A stretch of DNA of 18,862 nucleotides from Coemansia sp. RSA 1804 (GCA_027578815.1 JANBTH010000375.1:1-18862), one strand, 5' to 3'. Counted from the first letter of the stretch, positions 1 to 8,219 are shown. Notes: generated by a model not told the origin, from the letters alone. Translations and numbers: made by a program.

Positions 1-1
1 T

Positions 2-136
2 GTCGACAACCAACGGTGCGCAGCGGCCACACAAGCGCTCATCATATGCGTCCAGAAGGCCAAGCGTCCGCACCCAGCAAAGTCAGACATCAACTACCAT
101 TTGTCTCGGCTAAGCAAGCAGGTCCTGGGCAAGTAA
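2..136 (+). CDS. MRP10: Mitochondrial small ribosomal subunit protein Mrp10/mS37, C-terminal part (cut by left edge)
   Basis: An open frame enters from the left edge and ends with TAA at 134-136, leaving 44 residues. They contain a CX9C pair (Cys codons at 17-19 and 47-49), followed by a basic stretch and the segment SDINYHLSRLSKQVLG. A twin CX9C helical hairpin followed by a K-S-x-I-N-Y-H-x-x-R-L tail is what I know from Mrp10/CHCHD1 (mS37), a component of the mitochondrial small ribosomal subunit imported through the Mia40 disulfide relay. The first CX9C half, the start codon and any introns lie outside the window. Family assignment rests on this short tail, so another small CX9C protein cannot be fully excluded. 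It is convergent with the Mog-domain gene downstream. Confidence 0.72.
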   Translation, partial: VDNQRCAAATQALIICVQKAKRPHPAKSDINYHLSRLSKQVLGK

Positions 137-251
137 AATAAGACAAGTCAGCCTTGTCCAGCTTGCCTGGAGAAGCTCATCTGGACCAGAGTTTGAGCGC
201 AACTCGCGTCTTCAATATTTTTTTCTGTATGTGCCAAACCTTGATCTGAAA

Positions 252-257
252 AATAAA
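252..257 (+). terminator. Candidate polyadenylation signal AATAAA for the Mrp10-like gene
   Basis: AATAAA lies about 115 nt after the TAA of the left-edge gene, inside an A-rich run (about 249-269) with several overlapping AATAAA-like copies. It is placed and oriented to end that transcript before the convergent Mog-domain gene. The assignment uses position and consensus only. Confidence 0.4.
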
Positions 258-418
258 ATAAAAAATACATTAGACAAACGTACATCTTCTATTGCGTGAG
301 GGGGAGGGTTCCGAACTAGCTCATTGGCAGAGACTGCCCGTCTGTGACAGTGTGAGGTAGCTAGAGCTCTTGAATATGCGCTAACCATGGTGCATGATCC
401 AAAAGAAAACAGGGTTAC

Positions 419-1384
419 TCATACTAAAAAGCCATTCAGCTTCTCCAAGAGTTCATCTTTGCTTTTGACAACCACCTTCTCGTCCTCTCCAGTAAATGTC
501 ACCATGACCATCGATCTTTCTGTTGTTCCTGGTTTGAGGTGCGTTGTGCCCTTATTGCTTGGCATCCAGTTAGGGTACAGACCGACCCTGATCTTGCGCT
601 GCGTATATAGCTTTTGCCTAAGCTGTAGGTCGCGCACCACCACGGCTTCCCTAGCCCAGGTTCCTACAAACGCACGTGTAAACGGCTGGTCGTGCTTGCG
701 CGATAGCTCTCTTACGAGCTCCGGCAGATACGCATCAACAAGCTTTTCAGACAGCTTTGGGAATTGTGGAAACAAATGGATATTTCCTTCTACACATACA
801 ACGGGGTTCCAAATCTCGCTACAGGGGAACTTTAGCGTATGGCCTTTAGGAAATAATGCAATTTGTGCTTTCTTGACCTGCTCGCTAGAACCGTGAAGGT
901 CAGGCGGATGCACAATTCCCTTCTCTCTCAGTTTGACCTTCATTCGCTCCAGCATCTGTGTGCTGTACTCGAGCTGTTTTCCAAAGGCCTTTGCAACCGC
1001 GCCATATATGATATTACTATCCGAATCATTGGTCCCACCGCATGTAAAGACAATATCATACTGCTTGGACATGTTTGCTGCCGACGTCGCTATATCTTTG
1101 GATACTTCTGGCACAATCTCTATCTTCTTCATTTCAACGCCAAGCTCGTAGCATCGTTTGGCAAAGTACCGCGAGTTTTCTTCCTGCGCCTTGCCTAAAA
1201 GAAAAATGTCTCCGATGGCACAAAGCCCTGCTGTCAGCGGAACTGGTTTCTTGGCCCTTCCGCCGGATCTTGCCGAAGACAAGGATCGTCTCGAAACGCG
1301 TGTTCTGGTTCTGTCTGCGACAATAGTGGTGATAGTCGCAGGGCCAGTCCCTAGACTGCAGCGGATCAGCCGACAAAGACTCAT
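419..1384 (-). CDS. MoaB/Mog (CinA N-terminal type) molybdopterin-binding-domain protein, probably mitochondrial
   Basis: A 321-residue protein starting at the first in-frame ATG (1382-1384). The frame is open further upstream, but only with TTG codons. The N-terminal ~45 residues are rich in Arg, Ser and Thr and nearly free of acidic residues, like a mitochondrial presequence. Next comes a MoaB/Mog fold: AIGDIFLLGK near residues 56-65, then N-S-R-Y-F-A-K-x-C-Y-E-L-G, then YDIVFTCGGTNDSDSN near 110-125. The C-terminal part has the ALFPKG and W-x-P-V-V-x-V-E-G-x-I-x-x-F-P segments of eukaryotic CinA-like proteins, related to the N-terminal half of FAD synthase FLAD1. In the family the signatures are GDE-I-L and GG-I/L-GPT-x-DD-x-T. 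Here the Glu and the paired Asp are lost, so ligand binding or catalysis is doubtful. No FAD-synthase (PAPS-reductase-like) domain follows. Domain assignment is solid; function is unknown. Confidence 0.8.
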   Translation of the reverse strand: MSLCRLIRCSLGTGPATITTIVADRTRTRVSRRSLSSARSGGRAKKPVPLTAGLCAIGDIFLLGKAQEENSRYFAKRCYELGVEMKKIEIVPEVSKDIATSAANMSKQYDIVFTCGGTNDSDSNIIYGAVAKAFGKQLEYSTQMLERMKVKLREKGIVHPPDLHGSSEQVKKAQIALFPKGHTLKFPCSEIWNPVVCVEGNIHLFPQFPKLSEKLVDAYLPELVRELSRKHDQPFTRAFVGTWAREAVVVRDLQLRQKLYTQRKIRVGLYPNWMPSNKGTTHLKPGTTERSMVMVTFTGEDEKVVVKSKDELLEKLNGFLV

Positions 1385-1440
1385 CAACAAGCCGTGTCTG
1401 AAAATACGATACAACAACAAAAGGACAAAAAGTCGTTCAT
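1384..1440 (-). promoter_or_regulatory. Upstream ORF ending on the start codon of the Mog-domain gene
   Basis: An ATG at 1438-1440 opens an 18-codon reading frame (MNDFLSFCCCIVFSDTAC) in a different frame from the main gene. Its TGA occupies 1384-1386 and shares the A with the main ATG (TGATG). If the mRNA includes 1440, ribosomes would first translate this peptide and terminate exactly at the main start, a layout that permits termination-reinitiation. A 5' UTR intron could remove it: the antisense strand has a TTTTCAG acceptor-like site near 1398. The arrangement is seen in the sequence; its regulatory effect is inferred. Confidence 0.4.
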
Positions 1441-1727
1441 ATTAGAAAAATATAGCAAGCCGTTAAAGATAAAGGATTTGTTATTAGACAGAAAAAGAAG
1501 GTTCAAGCGATGAAAACTCCATCCACAATGAGTCAGAACCTGAAAAAAAACCACAAGCAGCTGGAGAATGAAAAGATCCCCACTGTTTTTCGTCCGCGAT
1601 CTGCTTCAATTATCAGTTCTCTTCTCTTCCTCTTTTGTATCTTTCCAAAATATAAAAAAGTATTAACCAGCTTGTTGTGATCCACTTTTCCTTTCTTCTT
1701 TTGCACTCGTCGATATTACCAACAGGC
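1385..1727. promoter_or_regulatory. Divergent intergenic promoter region (Mog-domain gene / homoserine kinase)
   Basis: This AT-rich stretch separates two divergently transcribed genes and must hold both promoters. On the plus strand TATAAAAA starts at 1651, 77 nt before the homoserine kinase ATG, preceded by a pyrimidine-rich run (about 1610-1645). Just before that ATG is a pyrimidine tract followed by ACCAACAG (about 1718-1725), which could be a 5' UTR splice acceptor. I recognise no other site. Confidence 0.5.
1651..1658 (+). promoter_or_regulatory. TATA-like box of homoserine kinase gene
   Basis: TATAAAAA lies 77 nt upstream of the homoserine kinase start, after a CT-rich run. It matches the TATA consensus in position and sequence; the transcription start is not known. 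Confidence 0.4.
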
Positions 1728-2819
1728 ATGCCGGTCAAATACGAGATCAATGTTCCAGCCACCTCTGCAAACATTGGCCCTGGATACGACGTCCTAGGTC
1801 TTTCGCTATCTCTGTACCTGACCGTAAACGTTCACATAGATAATGACGCACCCACGGACGGCGACGCAGCCAACTACAACATCACCATACTCTACGAGGG
1901 CGAAAACTCTGACGGGCTTTCTCTCGATCCCAGAAAGAACCTGATCACTGACACGGCCATATACGTGCTTGCGTGCAATGGGTTCAAACAGTTTCCCCAC
2001 CCAACTACGCTGCGCGTGAACAACAATATTCCGCTGGGTCGCGGTCTGGGCTCGTCTGGCGCTGCTGTGGTTGCTGGTGTTGTTCTGGCAGACATTGTGG
2101 GTTCGCTGGGGATGTCTCAGCAGCGAATGCTGGAGTACTGTCTGATGATCGAGCACCACCCTGATAACGTCGCAGCAGCACTCCTGGGCGGCTTCGTTGC
2201 TAACTACGTGGTGGACAGGGATAGCAGCCAGGCCATAAGGCCAACAGAGAGGCTCAGCGACACCGAGCGAATGCAGCGTGGCCGCGAGGAAAAAGCAGCA
2301 GCAGCCAACAGCGCAATCGCTATTCCTCCAGAGAATACCTGCCAGTCTGTGAGGCTAGGATGCTCGCCAAAGATCAAGGCCGTGGCGATTATTCCCCAGT
2401 TTGAGCTGGCGACATCCAAGGCGCGCGCCGTGCTGCCTGAAAAGTATGCACCCAATGATGTGGTTTTCAACCTCCAGCGGTTAGCGATCCTGACCACTGC
2501 GCTTGGCAGCGACACTCTAAACCCCTGGCTCATATACGGTGCAATGGCAGACAAGGTGCACCAGCCGTATCGGATGCACCTGATCCCAGGGCTTCCCGAG
2601 ATCCTGACCACGTTCAACCCAGACAATACGCCCGGCTTGCTTGGAATCTGTCTTAGCGGTGCTGGGCCAACCATTCTTGCTCTCGCTGTCAGCAACTTTG
2701 AGGAGATAGCCGCTAAAATACAGTCTGTATTCGCCAGACAGCCAAATGGTGGTGTGGCAACAGAATATAAGCTCCTTGAAATCGTAGGCGATGGAGCCAC
2801 CTGCGTCCAAAAGAGCTAG
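1728..2819 (+). CDS. THR1: Homoserine kinase (GHMP kinase)
   Basis: A 363-residue enzyme, close to the ~357 residues of yeast Thr1. It phosphorylates L-homoserine with ATP to O-phosphohomoserine, the penultimate step of threonine synthesis in the cytosol. The substrate-side start PATSANIGPGYDVLGL is at residues 10-25. The GHMP ATP-binding loop IPLGRGLGSSGAA is at 101-113, and EHHPDNVAAALLGG is at 142-155. Near the C-terminus comes the glycine-rich LSGAGPTILALA motif. An Ala-rich, charged insert (about residues 185-210, with a run of four Ala) lies on the surface loop region where fungal enzymes vary. The ATG at 1728 is chosen because the only upstream in-frame extension starts with GTG and would add 17 hydrophobic residues ahead of the conserved start. 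No intron is needed in the coding sequence. It is convergent with the GPI inositol-deacylase gene, with 202 nt between stops. Confidence 0.95.
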   Translation: MPVKYEINVPATSANIGPGYDVLGLSLSLYLTVNVHIDNDAPTDGDAANYNITILYEGENSDGLSLDPRKNLITDTAIYVLACNGFKQFPHPTTLRVNNNIPLGRGLGSSGAAVVAGVVLADIVGSLGMSQQRMLEYCLMIEHHPDNVAAALLGGFVANYVVDRDSSQAIRPTERLSDTERMQRGREEKAAAANSAIAIPPENTCQSVRLGCSPKIKAVAIIPQFELATSKARAVLPEKYAPNDVVFNLQRLAILTTALGSDTLNPWLIYGAMADKVHQPYRMHLIPGLPEILTTFNPDNTPGLLGICLSGAGPTILALAVSNFEEIAAKIQSVFARQPNGGVATEYKLLEIVGDGATCVQKS

Positions 2820-2882
2820 CCATGAAGCATCACGTCGTTGGCTTCAGACAATATTGCTCTCTGTTATACTCAATACGCGTGT

Positions 2883-2888
2883 TTTATT
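2883..2888 (-). terminator. Candidate polyadenylation signal AATAAA for the GPI inositol-deacylase gene
   Basis: TTTATT on the plus strand gives AATAAA about 135 nt past the stop of the minus-strand deacylase gene. It lies within the short convergent intergenic gap, so the 3' UTR would approach the homoserine kinase stop at 2819. Consensus and position only. Confidence 0.3.
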
Positions 2889-3021
2889 TACTAGTCGATA
2901 TGGTTGCACAAGACAATAGATAATGAACTTGATGCCTAGAAACAGCTACGATACATTAGCACTTTGGAGATTAGCAAAAGGTATAAATGTGATAAAGCGA
3001 TTCAAACAAGCGAATCCAGAT

Positions 3022-6000
3022 TCAGCGGACCTTGCGGTCCAGATAGTCATCCGATGTGCTTGTTAGCGTGGTTTTCGTTGCGTGTGTGTTTGGATCGGTC
3101 CACGAAACCGAGTGCAGCTCCTCAGCTGATTGCGTGCGGCGCGGTTCTGCGGATAAAGGAACGCCTGCCTTGTAAGCAGCACTGACCAGCCTTAATGGGT
3201 AGTTTGCAAACTGGACGATGGAAAGCCATGCCGAGATGATGTTCCCAATGTTGTACAGGGTGTAAGGCCGACGGATGCTGAACAGCCACGCATAGATCAC
3301 CGAGCAGGCAAAGATCCCAAATGTGGCAATCCGTAGCCCCCGAACGATCCGCCGTCCCAATCGCGACGACCGATGTTCAGAGACAGAGCCAAGGCGTGGA
3401 ACTATATGGTAGGTAGCAAGTGTCCGCAGCGCAAAGTAGCCGGCCATGTTTGCTAGGTTGTGGTCTGATGGAGCGTCTTCAAACCACAGGACGCTGATAT
3501 TACGCACCCACACAAGCAGCTCCGGAACGCAGTAGGGAAGACTGCTTGTCCAGAAAAGGAGCAATGCCAGCTGGTATGCCGAGCGATCTTTCAGGATCAT
3601 AGCGGCTGTGCGCTTTGTGACGCGCCTGTCTTCCTGGCTGTGTCGCTCAGCCAGACTCGCATGAGAAACCCTGCTATCTTGCTGTCTGGCTGCCCCTGAG
3701 GCCATGATTTGCGAATAGGTCATGGTGCGCACAGTCGTGATGGTCTGTGCCAGGTATATAACAAGGAACGCAAACTGGTAAGGCAAAACAGCGCTGACCA
3801 GGAACACAAAGACAACAGCAATGATGGCTGGACGTACATATACACTGGCGTTGTCCGAACCTACATACCGACCACGGTCTTTAGTGTTTTCCAATACACT
3901 CGCCTCTGCAGCCACGACAAGAGGATTGCCTTCTCCCAGAACACTGGCAACCATAGCAACAACCCACGAAGCGAGACCGCATACTATGGTCAACACAATG
4001 GCCTCCAGAATTATAAATCCAAGCGAAACAAGGACTAGCAACATGGGCGGAAGACATAGTGTCCACCCTGATCCCCGTACGCCCATAAACAGATTCTTCC
4101 AAAAAGCAAGCGTAGCTGGCGACCACGAGCCTTCCATAGCATACGACACCAGCTCCTGAACAATCGGCGTCAGCGCTGACATTACAAGCACTATGACCAG
4201 TGTGCCATTGCGTATCAGACGTTCAATAGTAGCCAAGCATCCAGGAAACCTGGCAACAGCTATGCCAGATCCACCTACAGAACCCTGGGGCTCGAATCGT
4301 AATTGCATCTGACTATTCCACGAATGTAACTGGTGCACAAGAACAAGGCAAGCCCAGATAAACGAAAGAGCCAAAAGAGCCATATCATAGCGCTTGATCA
4401 TCCTGTTCAGCGACGAGTACCAGTTAATTCGCAAAGAAATGTCAAATCCTGAGTAGTAGTCGGTGTCCGCGAACAGATCAATGTACAGTCCATCCCACGA
4501 TCCAGCCAGCCGTGGGCTATCCTTGGACGTTGTTGTAAAATGCCCAGTCTGAAAATACGCGCCACGTCCATGAATCGCAATGTCAAAAACGCTTTGGTCG
4601 TACCAAAACTTGCTTTCGTAATGGCGACCATCGGATTGCAACACAACTGGGCTGAATCTAGGTCGGTTGGAAAGCGCATGAGATGCCTTGGAATTGCGAT
4701 GCATTGCGACTTTTGTTCTGAAAACAAAGAGCGGATTTTCTGGGACGACTAACCGAATACGCGAACGCAAGCCAAACGCACTATCGCCTGACTGTGCTCG
4801 AATGCTGTAGGGTGTTATTAGCTGTAAATATCCAGGGTTCTTGTCCGCTTGGAGAGGTGTGTTGACAAAGGCAGCTTCTAAAAACCCAGTCTTGCCTGGA
4901 CGTGAAGGCAACTCAAACCCAATATGGCTGTAGCCTTCAAAGCCCTTTGAAGGAATCTCCATGTAACGAAGTGAATCCACAGGTAGTTCAGGGTTATCGC
5001 CAAGCCGTTTTAACGGTAGCATCGTTGGCGTGGGCTCGGGAAGCGGCTTGCAGACAAATTTGGCATTTTCTTTGGCGTCTTGCTGGTTGCATCCCAAAAG
5101 GATAGGTCTCGCATCTTGCTTTTTGTCGGTGTCGTCAGAATTGGCAAAGAGACGTGGATCATAAAGCACCTGAAGAACTCTTGTCAAACCGGCTTTGGAT
5201 TTCTTGTCAACAAAGGGCAAAAGGTGCAGCGCCTTTGGCCTTATGATGGATTTTGTTGATTTGGGAATCAGCTCACGCATGTCTGCCAAAGTAAGCTTAA
5301 TGGTGCCAGAGTCGTACACGTCCACATACTGGTAATCACTGGAAAGCATGCTCTTTGGCGAAACAGTTCGCTCATTCTCCACAAACCCATCAGCCTCGGT
5401 TCCCGAATAAAGCTCTCTCCGCATGAGATTCATGCGCGACTCCAGCGACAGTAGCTGTGATGGCTGGCGGGCATCCATGATCTGAAGCATTACCCTGGAA
5501 AACTTCTTCGCCATCTGCGCGCACCAAAGGATATTCTGGTGGTCTAGACTTAGCCATACATCGTTGATTCCCGATGACATGATGCTCAGTGAGTTTTTTG
5601 GAGGCGCAATATCGCCAACATAGGTGTAATCCGAATTGATCATCGAGTCAAGGTTGCCTCCAGCAATGGACACAAGACTGACGTGATCTAGGCTGCCATT
5701 ATTAAACCCGTTCCGCCAGAAAGCATTCACATTGCTATATGTGTCCTCGACATACTGCTCGAGCGATGCTGTTGGGTTGTTGTGCGGTGTAGACAGTGTG
5801 AATATGGCCTGAATCGAGTCATTGACATAGTTCGAAAGCGTAAAGGTCGTGCGAGCAACGACACCACCCATTGAGTGACCGACAACAATGACCGATGTTG
5901 GAAGTGCAAACGCAGTGTCTTTGTTAGAGAGCCGATGGACGGTACGCGTTTTTGGATATAGAGACAGTATATATCGGATTGCATCGTTGACAAACTCAGC

Positions 6001-6729
6001 CTGTTCAAGAATAGAGTACCCATGTAGCGCTGTAAACTCTTCATTGAGTCCTACTGTAAAGAAATCGTAGCCGATCTGTCCACGGTCAACAGCGCTTGGA
6101 TCCTCTCCTATAAGCTCCACAAACGCCGAGGCTGACGAGGAGGCCATGGAGCGCACCTGCTTGTGACTACCTGCATTCCCAGGAACAAACAACACAGGGA
6201 TCCTAAAGGGATCGTCAATTGCGTCGTAGCCACCCTCCCTGTATAGATAAAGCTTGTATTTTATCGAGTATCGTGTCCAGCTCCTGCTGAATTCAGCCTG
6301 CTCGATATAGCGTGGCCGACTGTAGCTCATTGCACAGCCAGGCATATCTGGCTGATTGTTAAAGTAAGAGAGCGCCGCAAGCAATCCAACGATTACCGAT
6401 ACCAACATCACGCATAGCACTCCAGTCTGTTTTGTTGCCGACAACATCCTGCGAGAAACGTGGTTGCGTAAAGGCGATTCTTCTTGCACATGTTTTATCA
6501 GCAACGGATCCTTAGTATTATCCCTATCAGACAAATCGTGGCTTTGCTGCCGGTCCTCAACCGACCTTCCTTCTTCGGGAGGCGTTCCCGTGCGTTTCTG
6601 TGTGCTGGTACTGCGAATACCGCTAGAGCTTCCCAGATTCTCGTCTGAATTAAGCGTGGTCGCCATGATTTCGATAGTGCAATGCGCGGCAGCTTGGTCG
6701 CTCGGTAGACGCTGTTCTCCAGCGTGCAT
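3022..6729 (-). CDS. BST1: GPI inositol-deacylase (Bst1/PGAP1 family)
   Basis: A 1235-residue ER membrane protein in one uninterrupted frame, within the family's usual range. It removes the acyl chain from inositol of GPI anchors, needed for ER exit and quality control of GPI proteins. A polar N-terminus is followed by one transmembrane segment (about residues 103-122). The luminal lipase domain then has VLFVPGNAGS (179-188, oxyanion region), the nucleophile elbow VVGHSMGGV (282-290, Ser286), and candidate triad residues Asp361 in AGGNLDSM and His397 in SLDHQNILWC. After a long luminal region there are multiple hydrophobic segments in the last ~450 residues, as in PGAP1. The ATG at 6729 is the longest start. 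ATG codon 22 (6664-6666) has a much better context (A at -3, G at +4) and may be the true start, giving 1214 residues; both precede the membrane segment. Catalytic assignments other than the Ser are inferred from family knowledge. Confidence 0.93.
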   Translation of the reverse strand: MHAGEQRLPSDQAAAHCTIEIMATTLNSDENLGSSSGIRSTSTQKRTGTPPEEGRSVEDRQQSHDLSDRDNTKDPLLIKHVQEESPLRNHVSRRMLSATKQTGVLCVMLVSVIVGLLAALSYFNNQPDMPGCAMSYSRPRYIEQAEFSRSWTRYSIKYKLYLYREGGYDAIDDPFRIPVLFVPGNAGSHKQVRSMASSSASAFVELIGEDPSAVDRGQIGYDFFTVGLNEEFTALHGYSILEQAEFVNDAIRYILSLYPKTRTVHRLSNKDTAFALPTSVIVVGHSMGGVVARTTFTLSNYVNDSIQAIFTLSTPHNNPTASLEQYVEDTYSNVNAFWRNGFNNGSLDHVSLVSIAGGNLDSMINSDYTYVGDIAPPKNSLSIMSSGINDVWLSLDHQNILWCAQMAKKFSRVMLQIMDARQPSQLLSLESRMNLMRRELYSGTEADGFVENERTVSPKSMLSSDYQYVDVYDSGTIKLTLADMRELIPKSTKSIIRPKALHLLPFVDKKSKAGLTRVLQVLYDPRLFANSDDTDKKQDARPILLGCNQQDAKENAKFVCKPLPEPTPTMLPLKRLGDNPELPVDSLRYMEIPSKGFEGYSHIGFELPSRPGKTGFLEAAFVNTPLQADKNPGYLQLITPYSIRAQSGDSAFGLRSRIRLVVPENPLFVFRTKVAMHRNSKASHALSNRPRFSPVVLQSDGRHYESKFWYDQSVFDIAIHGRGAYFQTGHFTTTSKDSPRLAGSWDGLYIDLFADTDYYSGFDISLRINWYSSLNRMIKRYDMALLALSFIWACLVLVHQLHSWNSQMQLRFEPQGSVGGSGIAVARFPGCLATIERLIRNGTLVIVLVMSALTPIVQELVSYAMEGSWSPATLAFWKNLFMGVRGSGWTLCLPPMLLVLVSLGFIILEAIVLTIVCGLASWVVAMVASVLGEGNPLVVAAEASVLENTKDRGRYVGSDNASVYVRPAIIAVVFVFLVSAVLPYQFAFLVIYLAQTITTVRTMTYSQIMASGAARQQDSRVSHASLAERHSQEDRRVTKRTAAMILKDRSAYQLALLLFWTSSLPYCVPELLVWVRNISVLWFEDAPSDHNLANMAGYFALRTLATYHIVPRLGSVSEHRSSRLGRRIVRGLRIATFGIFACSVIYAWLFSIRRPYTLYNIGNIISAWLSIVQFANYPLRLVSAAYKAGVPLSAEPRRTQSAEELHSVSWTDPNTHATKTTLTSTSDDYLDRKVR

Positions 6730-6956
6730 AAGCGCACCGTCTCCTGGTAATTAGAAAGAATGGTATAAGAAAGGAGAAGACGCGGCACTTGCAACCGAGA
6801 AGACCCAATTGGGAATGCAAATGCAGGCCGGCTTGTCTCTTCAATTAACCAAAGGTAAAGGGAACAATATTATCAGCGGTATGAGGCTAGAGTAGGAAAA
6901 AGAAAAAGCGAAGGAAAGGAGAAAAAGGTTGAAGCGGAAGGTTAACTTGCTAGAAC

Positions 6957-6972
6957 AAAGAAAGAAAGAAAG
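6957..6972. repeat. (AAAG)4 microsatellite in a purine tract
   Basis: Four tandem AAAG units sit within a longer purine-rich tract upstream of the deacylase gene. On that gene's sense strand it reads as CTTT repeats, typical of pyrimidine-rich fungal promoter or leader sequence. Confidence 0.8.
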
Positions 6973-7304
6973 GAAGAGCTGATTGACCTGGGGCAAAATG
7001 ACTAAGAGGGATTGGCCGGGCGGTTCCTGTTTGCCAAGAAAAGGATCCTCAGATTTGTAAGTGGATGACAAAAATCCCAGCAGATGAAGGAGCAATAAAC
7101 AACAAAGTACGGAACACGAATAAATCCATGTTGAGATGCCACGAGGCAGACTTGATCTCTTGGCAGTTTAGAGCAGAGAGAAGGACTGGGCAAAAAATAT
7201 ATATTGGGCCAGCCCAGGCGCAGTCCAGATATTGGAATTGTGAATTCGCACATGCGCACGTGTGCTCTTCAAAGAGGTTGTGGTGGCATATTCTTCTCAT
7301 CAAG

Positions 7305-7310
7305 TTTATT
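7305..7310 (-). terminator. Candidate polyadenylation signal AATAAA for glucose-6-phosphate 1-epimerase
   Basis: TTTATT on the plus strand gives AATAAA about 50 nt past the epimerase stop codon on the minus strand, a typical distance. Consensus and position only. Confidence 0.4.
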
Positions 7311-7358
7311 TCCGACAAAAGCTAGCTAAAAGAGAAACACACAGACTTGAGATTCTTG

Positions 7359-8219
7359 CTAGTGCTTAGCATTGCTCTCGACTGACAGCAGCTGGCCGCA
7401 GGAGATGACCTGGCCTGGGCACAGCGCTATCTTGCGGGCTACGGTGCCGGATTCGACGCAGATCATCTCGTTGTACTCGTCATTGCCAAAGTCAGACATC
7501 TCGGCGGCATTGCGGGCCCACGGATTCCACAGAACAACATCCTTGAAGTTGAACCGTCTGATCAGAATACGCTCGTTGCCGTATCCAACGCTGACATTTC
7601 CTGGCACGTCTTTGTACACGCGATCCTCGTTGGCATCAACCCTGACATTGTCCCGCTCCTCCTTGGCTCCATCGGTGCCCCGTACTTTGTCCGTATACAC
7701 AGCGTCCTTTAGACCGGTAACAACGGTTTCTGCAATGCTGGGGACTCTGAAGTATGTGTGCATCAGAGATGTAAACTCAAACGGCTGGTCGTCAACGTTC
7801 TCGTACTTCATGATGGTGGATAGCTTGGTGGCGGTCAGATCGACTGTGTACTGGATAGAGAACTTGTACGGCCACCTTGAGGCCCGAGTTTCCTCGCTGT
7901 CAAGAAGTTCAAAGCGCGCGTAGACGCCCTCGCCGTGCTCTGCCGCCTCAATAAGCGTCCACTTGCGCGTGCGCGCAAACCCGTGCTGTGGCAGGTTGCC
8001 AGGCCCAAACTGCGGAAACACAAGCGGAATGCCACCACGAACAGCCTTGCTGCCATCGAGTTTGGCTTGCTTGCTGACAAACAGACGCTCCTTGCCCATG
8101 CTCTTCCATGAGGTAACCGTTGCTCCAAACACGTATATCTCCACCGACGCGTCTTTTGGCCCGCTTAGCACGACTCTCTCGAGCTCGCCGGCTGCGTTGT
8201 TGAATCTTTGCACGCTCAT
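7359..8219 (-). CDS. Glucose-6-phosphate 1-epimerase (D-hexose-6-phosphate mutarotase)
   Basis: A 286-residue aldose-1-epimerase-fold enzyme of the YMR099C type. It interconverts the alpha and beta anomers of glucose 6-phosphate in the cytosol at the entry to glycolysis and the pentose phosphate pathway. Seen in order: GATVTSW (32-38), the phosphate-side motif RGGIPLVFPQFG (61-72), PQHGFAR with candidate catalytic His79, SLMHTYFRV with His154, EDRVY (198-202), VVLWNPW (228-234), and EMICVESG with candidate catalytic Glu256. These match the family's two His, one Asp and one Glu set, and the length is normal (yeast is about 297). The start is the only reasonable ATG; its reverse-strand promoter has CCAATATATA about 48 nt upstream. 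There is no intron and no targeting signal. No link in function to its neighbours is apparent. Confidence 0.93.
   Translation of the reverse strand: MSVQRFNNAAGELERVVLSGPKDASVEIYVFGATVTSWKSMGKERLFVSKQAKLDGSKAVRGGIPLVFPQFGPGNLPQHGFARTRKWTLIEAAEHGEGVYARFELLDSEETRASRWPYKFSIQYTVDLTATKLSTIMKYENVDDQPFEFTSLMHTYFRVPSIAETVVTGLKDAVYTDKVRGTDGAKEERDNVRVDANEDRVYKDVPGNVSVGYGNERILIRRFNFKDVVLWNPWARNAAEMSDFGNDEYNEMICVESGTVARKIALCPGQVISCGQLLSVESNAKH

Larger units (their letters stand above)
6730..7358. other. Intergenic region upstream of the deacylase gene; no gene seen
   Basis: This 629-nt gap between two minus-strand genes holds the 3' UTR of the epimerase and the promoter of the deacylase. The plus strand is strongly purine-rich from about 6891 to 6978, that is, pyrimidine-rich on the sense strand of the deacylase gene. 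It also holds a palindrome TGGGCcaGCCCA (7205-7216) and CACGTG (7257-7262) inside a near-palindrome of GCACA and TGTGC arms. The open frames of 84-89 codons present on both strands overlap each other and show no recognisable domain. No tRNA pattern was found. Confidence 0.5.

Noticed and set aside
301..330. A GGTTCCGAAC stretch resembling a tRNA B box
   Set aside because: It does not fit the GTTCnAnnC pattern, and no acceptor stem or A box accompanies it; no tRNA was found anywhere in the window.
387..896. A 169-codon plus-strand open frame over the Mog-domain gene
   Set aside because: It is antisense to a clearly homologous protein and shows no family features.
419..2819. The longer starts of the Mog-domain protein and homoserine kinase
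   Set aside because: They begin with TTG (1420) and GTG (1677), not used as standard starts in fungal nuclear genes; the first in-frame ATG fits both families.
6841..7325. Open frames of 84-89 codons on both strands between deacylase and epimerase genes
   Set aside because: They overlap each other in several frames, contain low-complexity sequence and have no recognisable motif.
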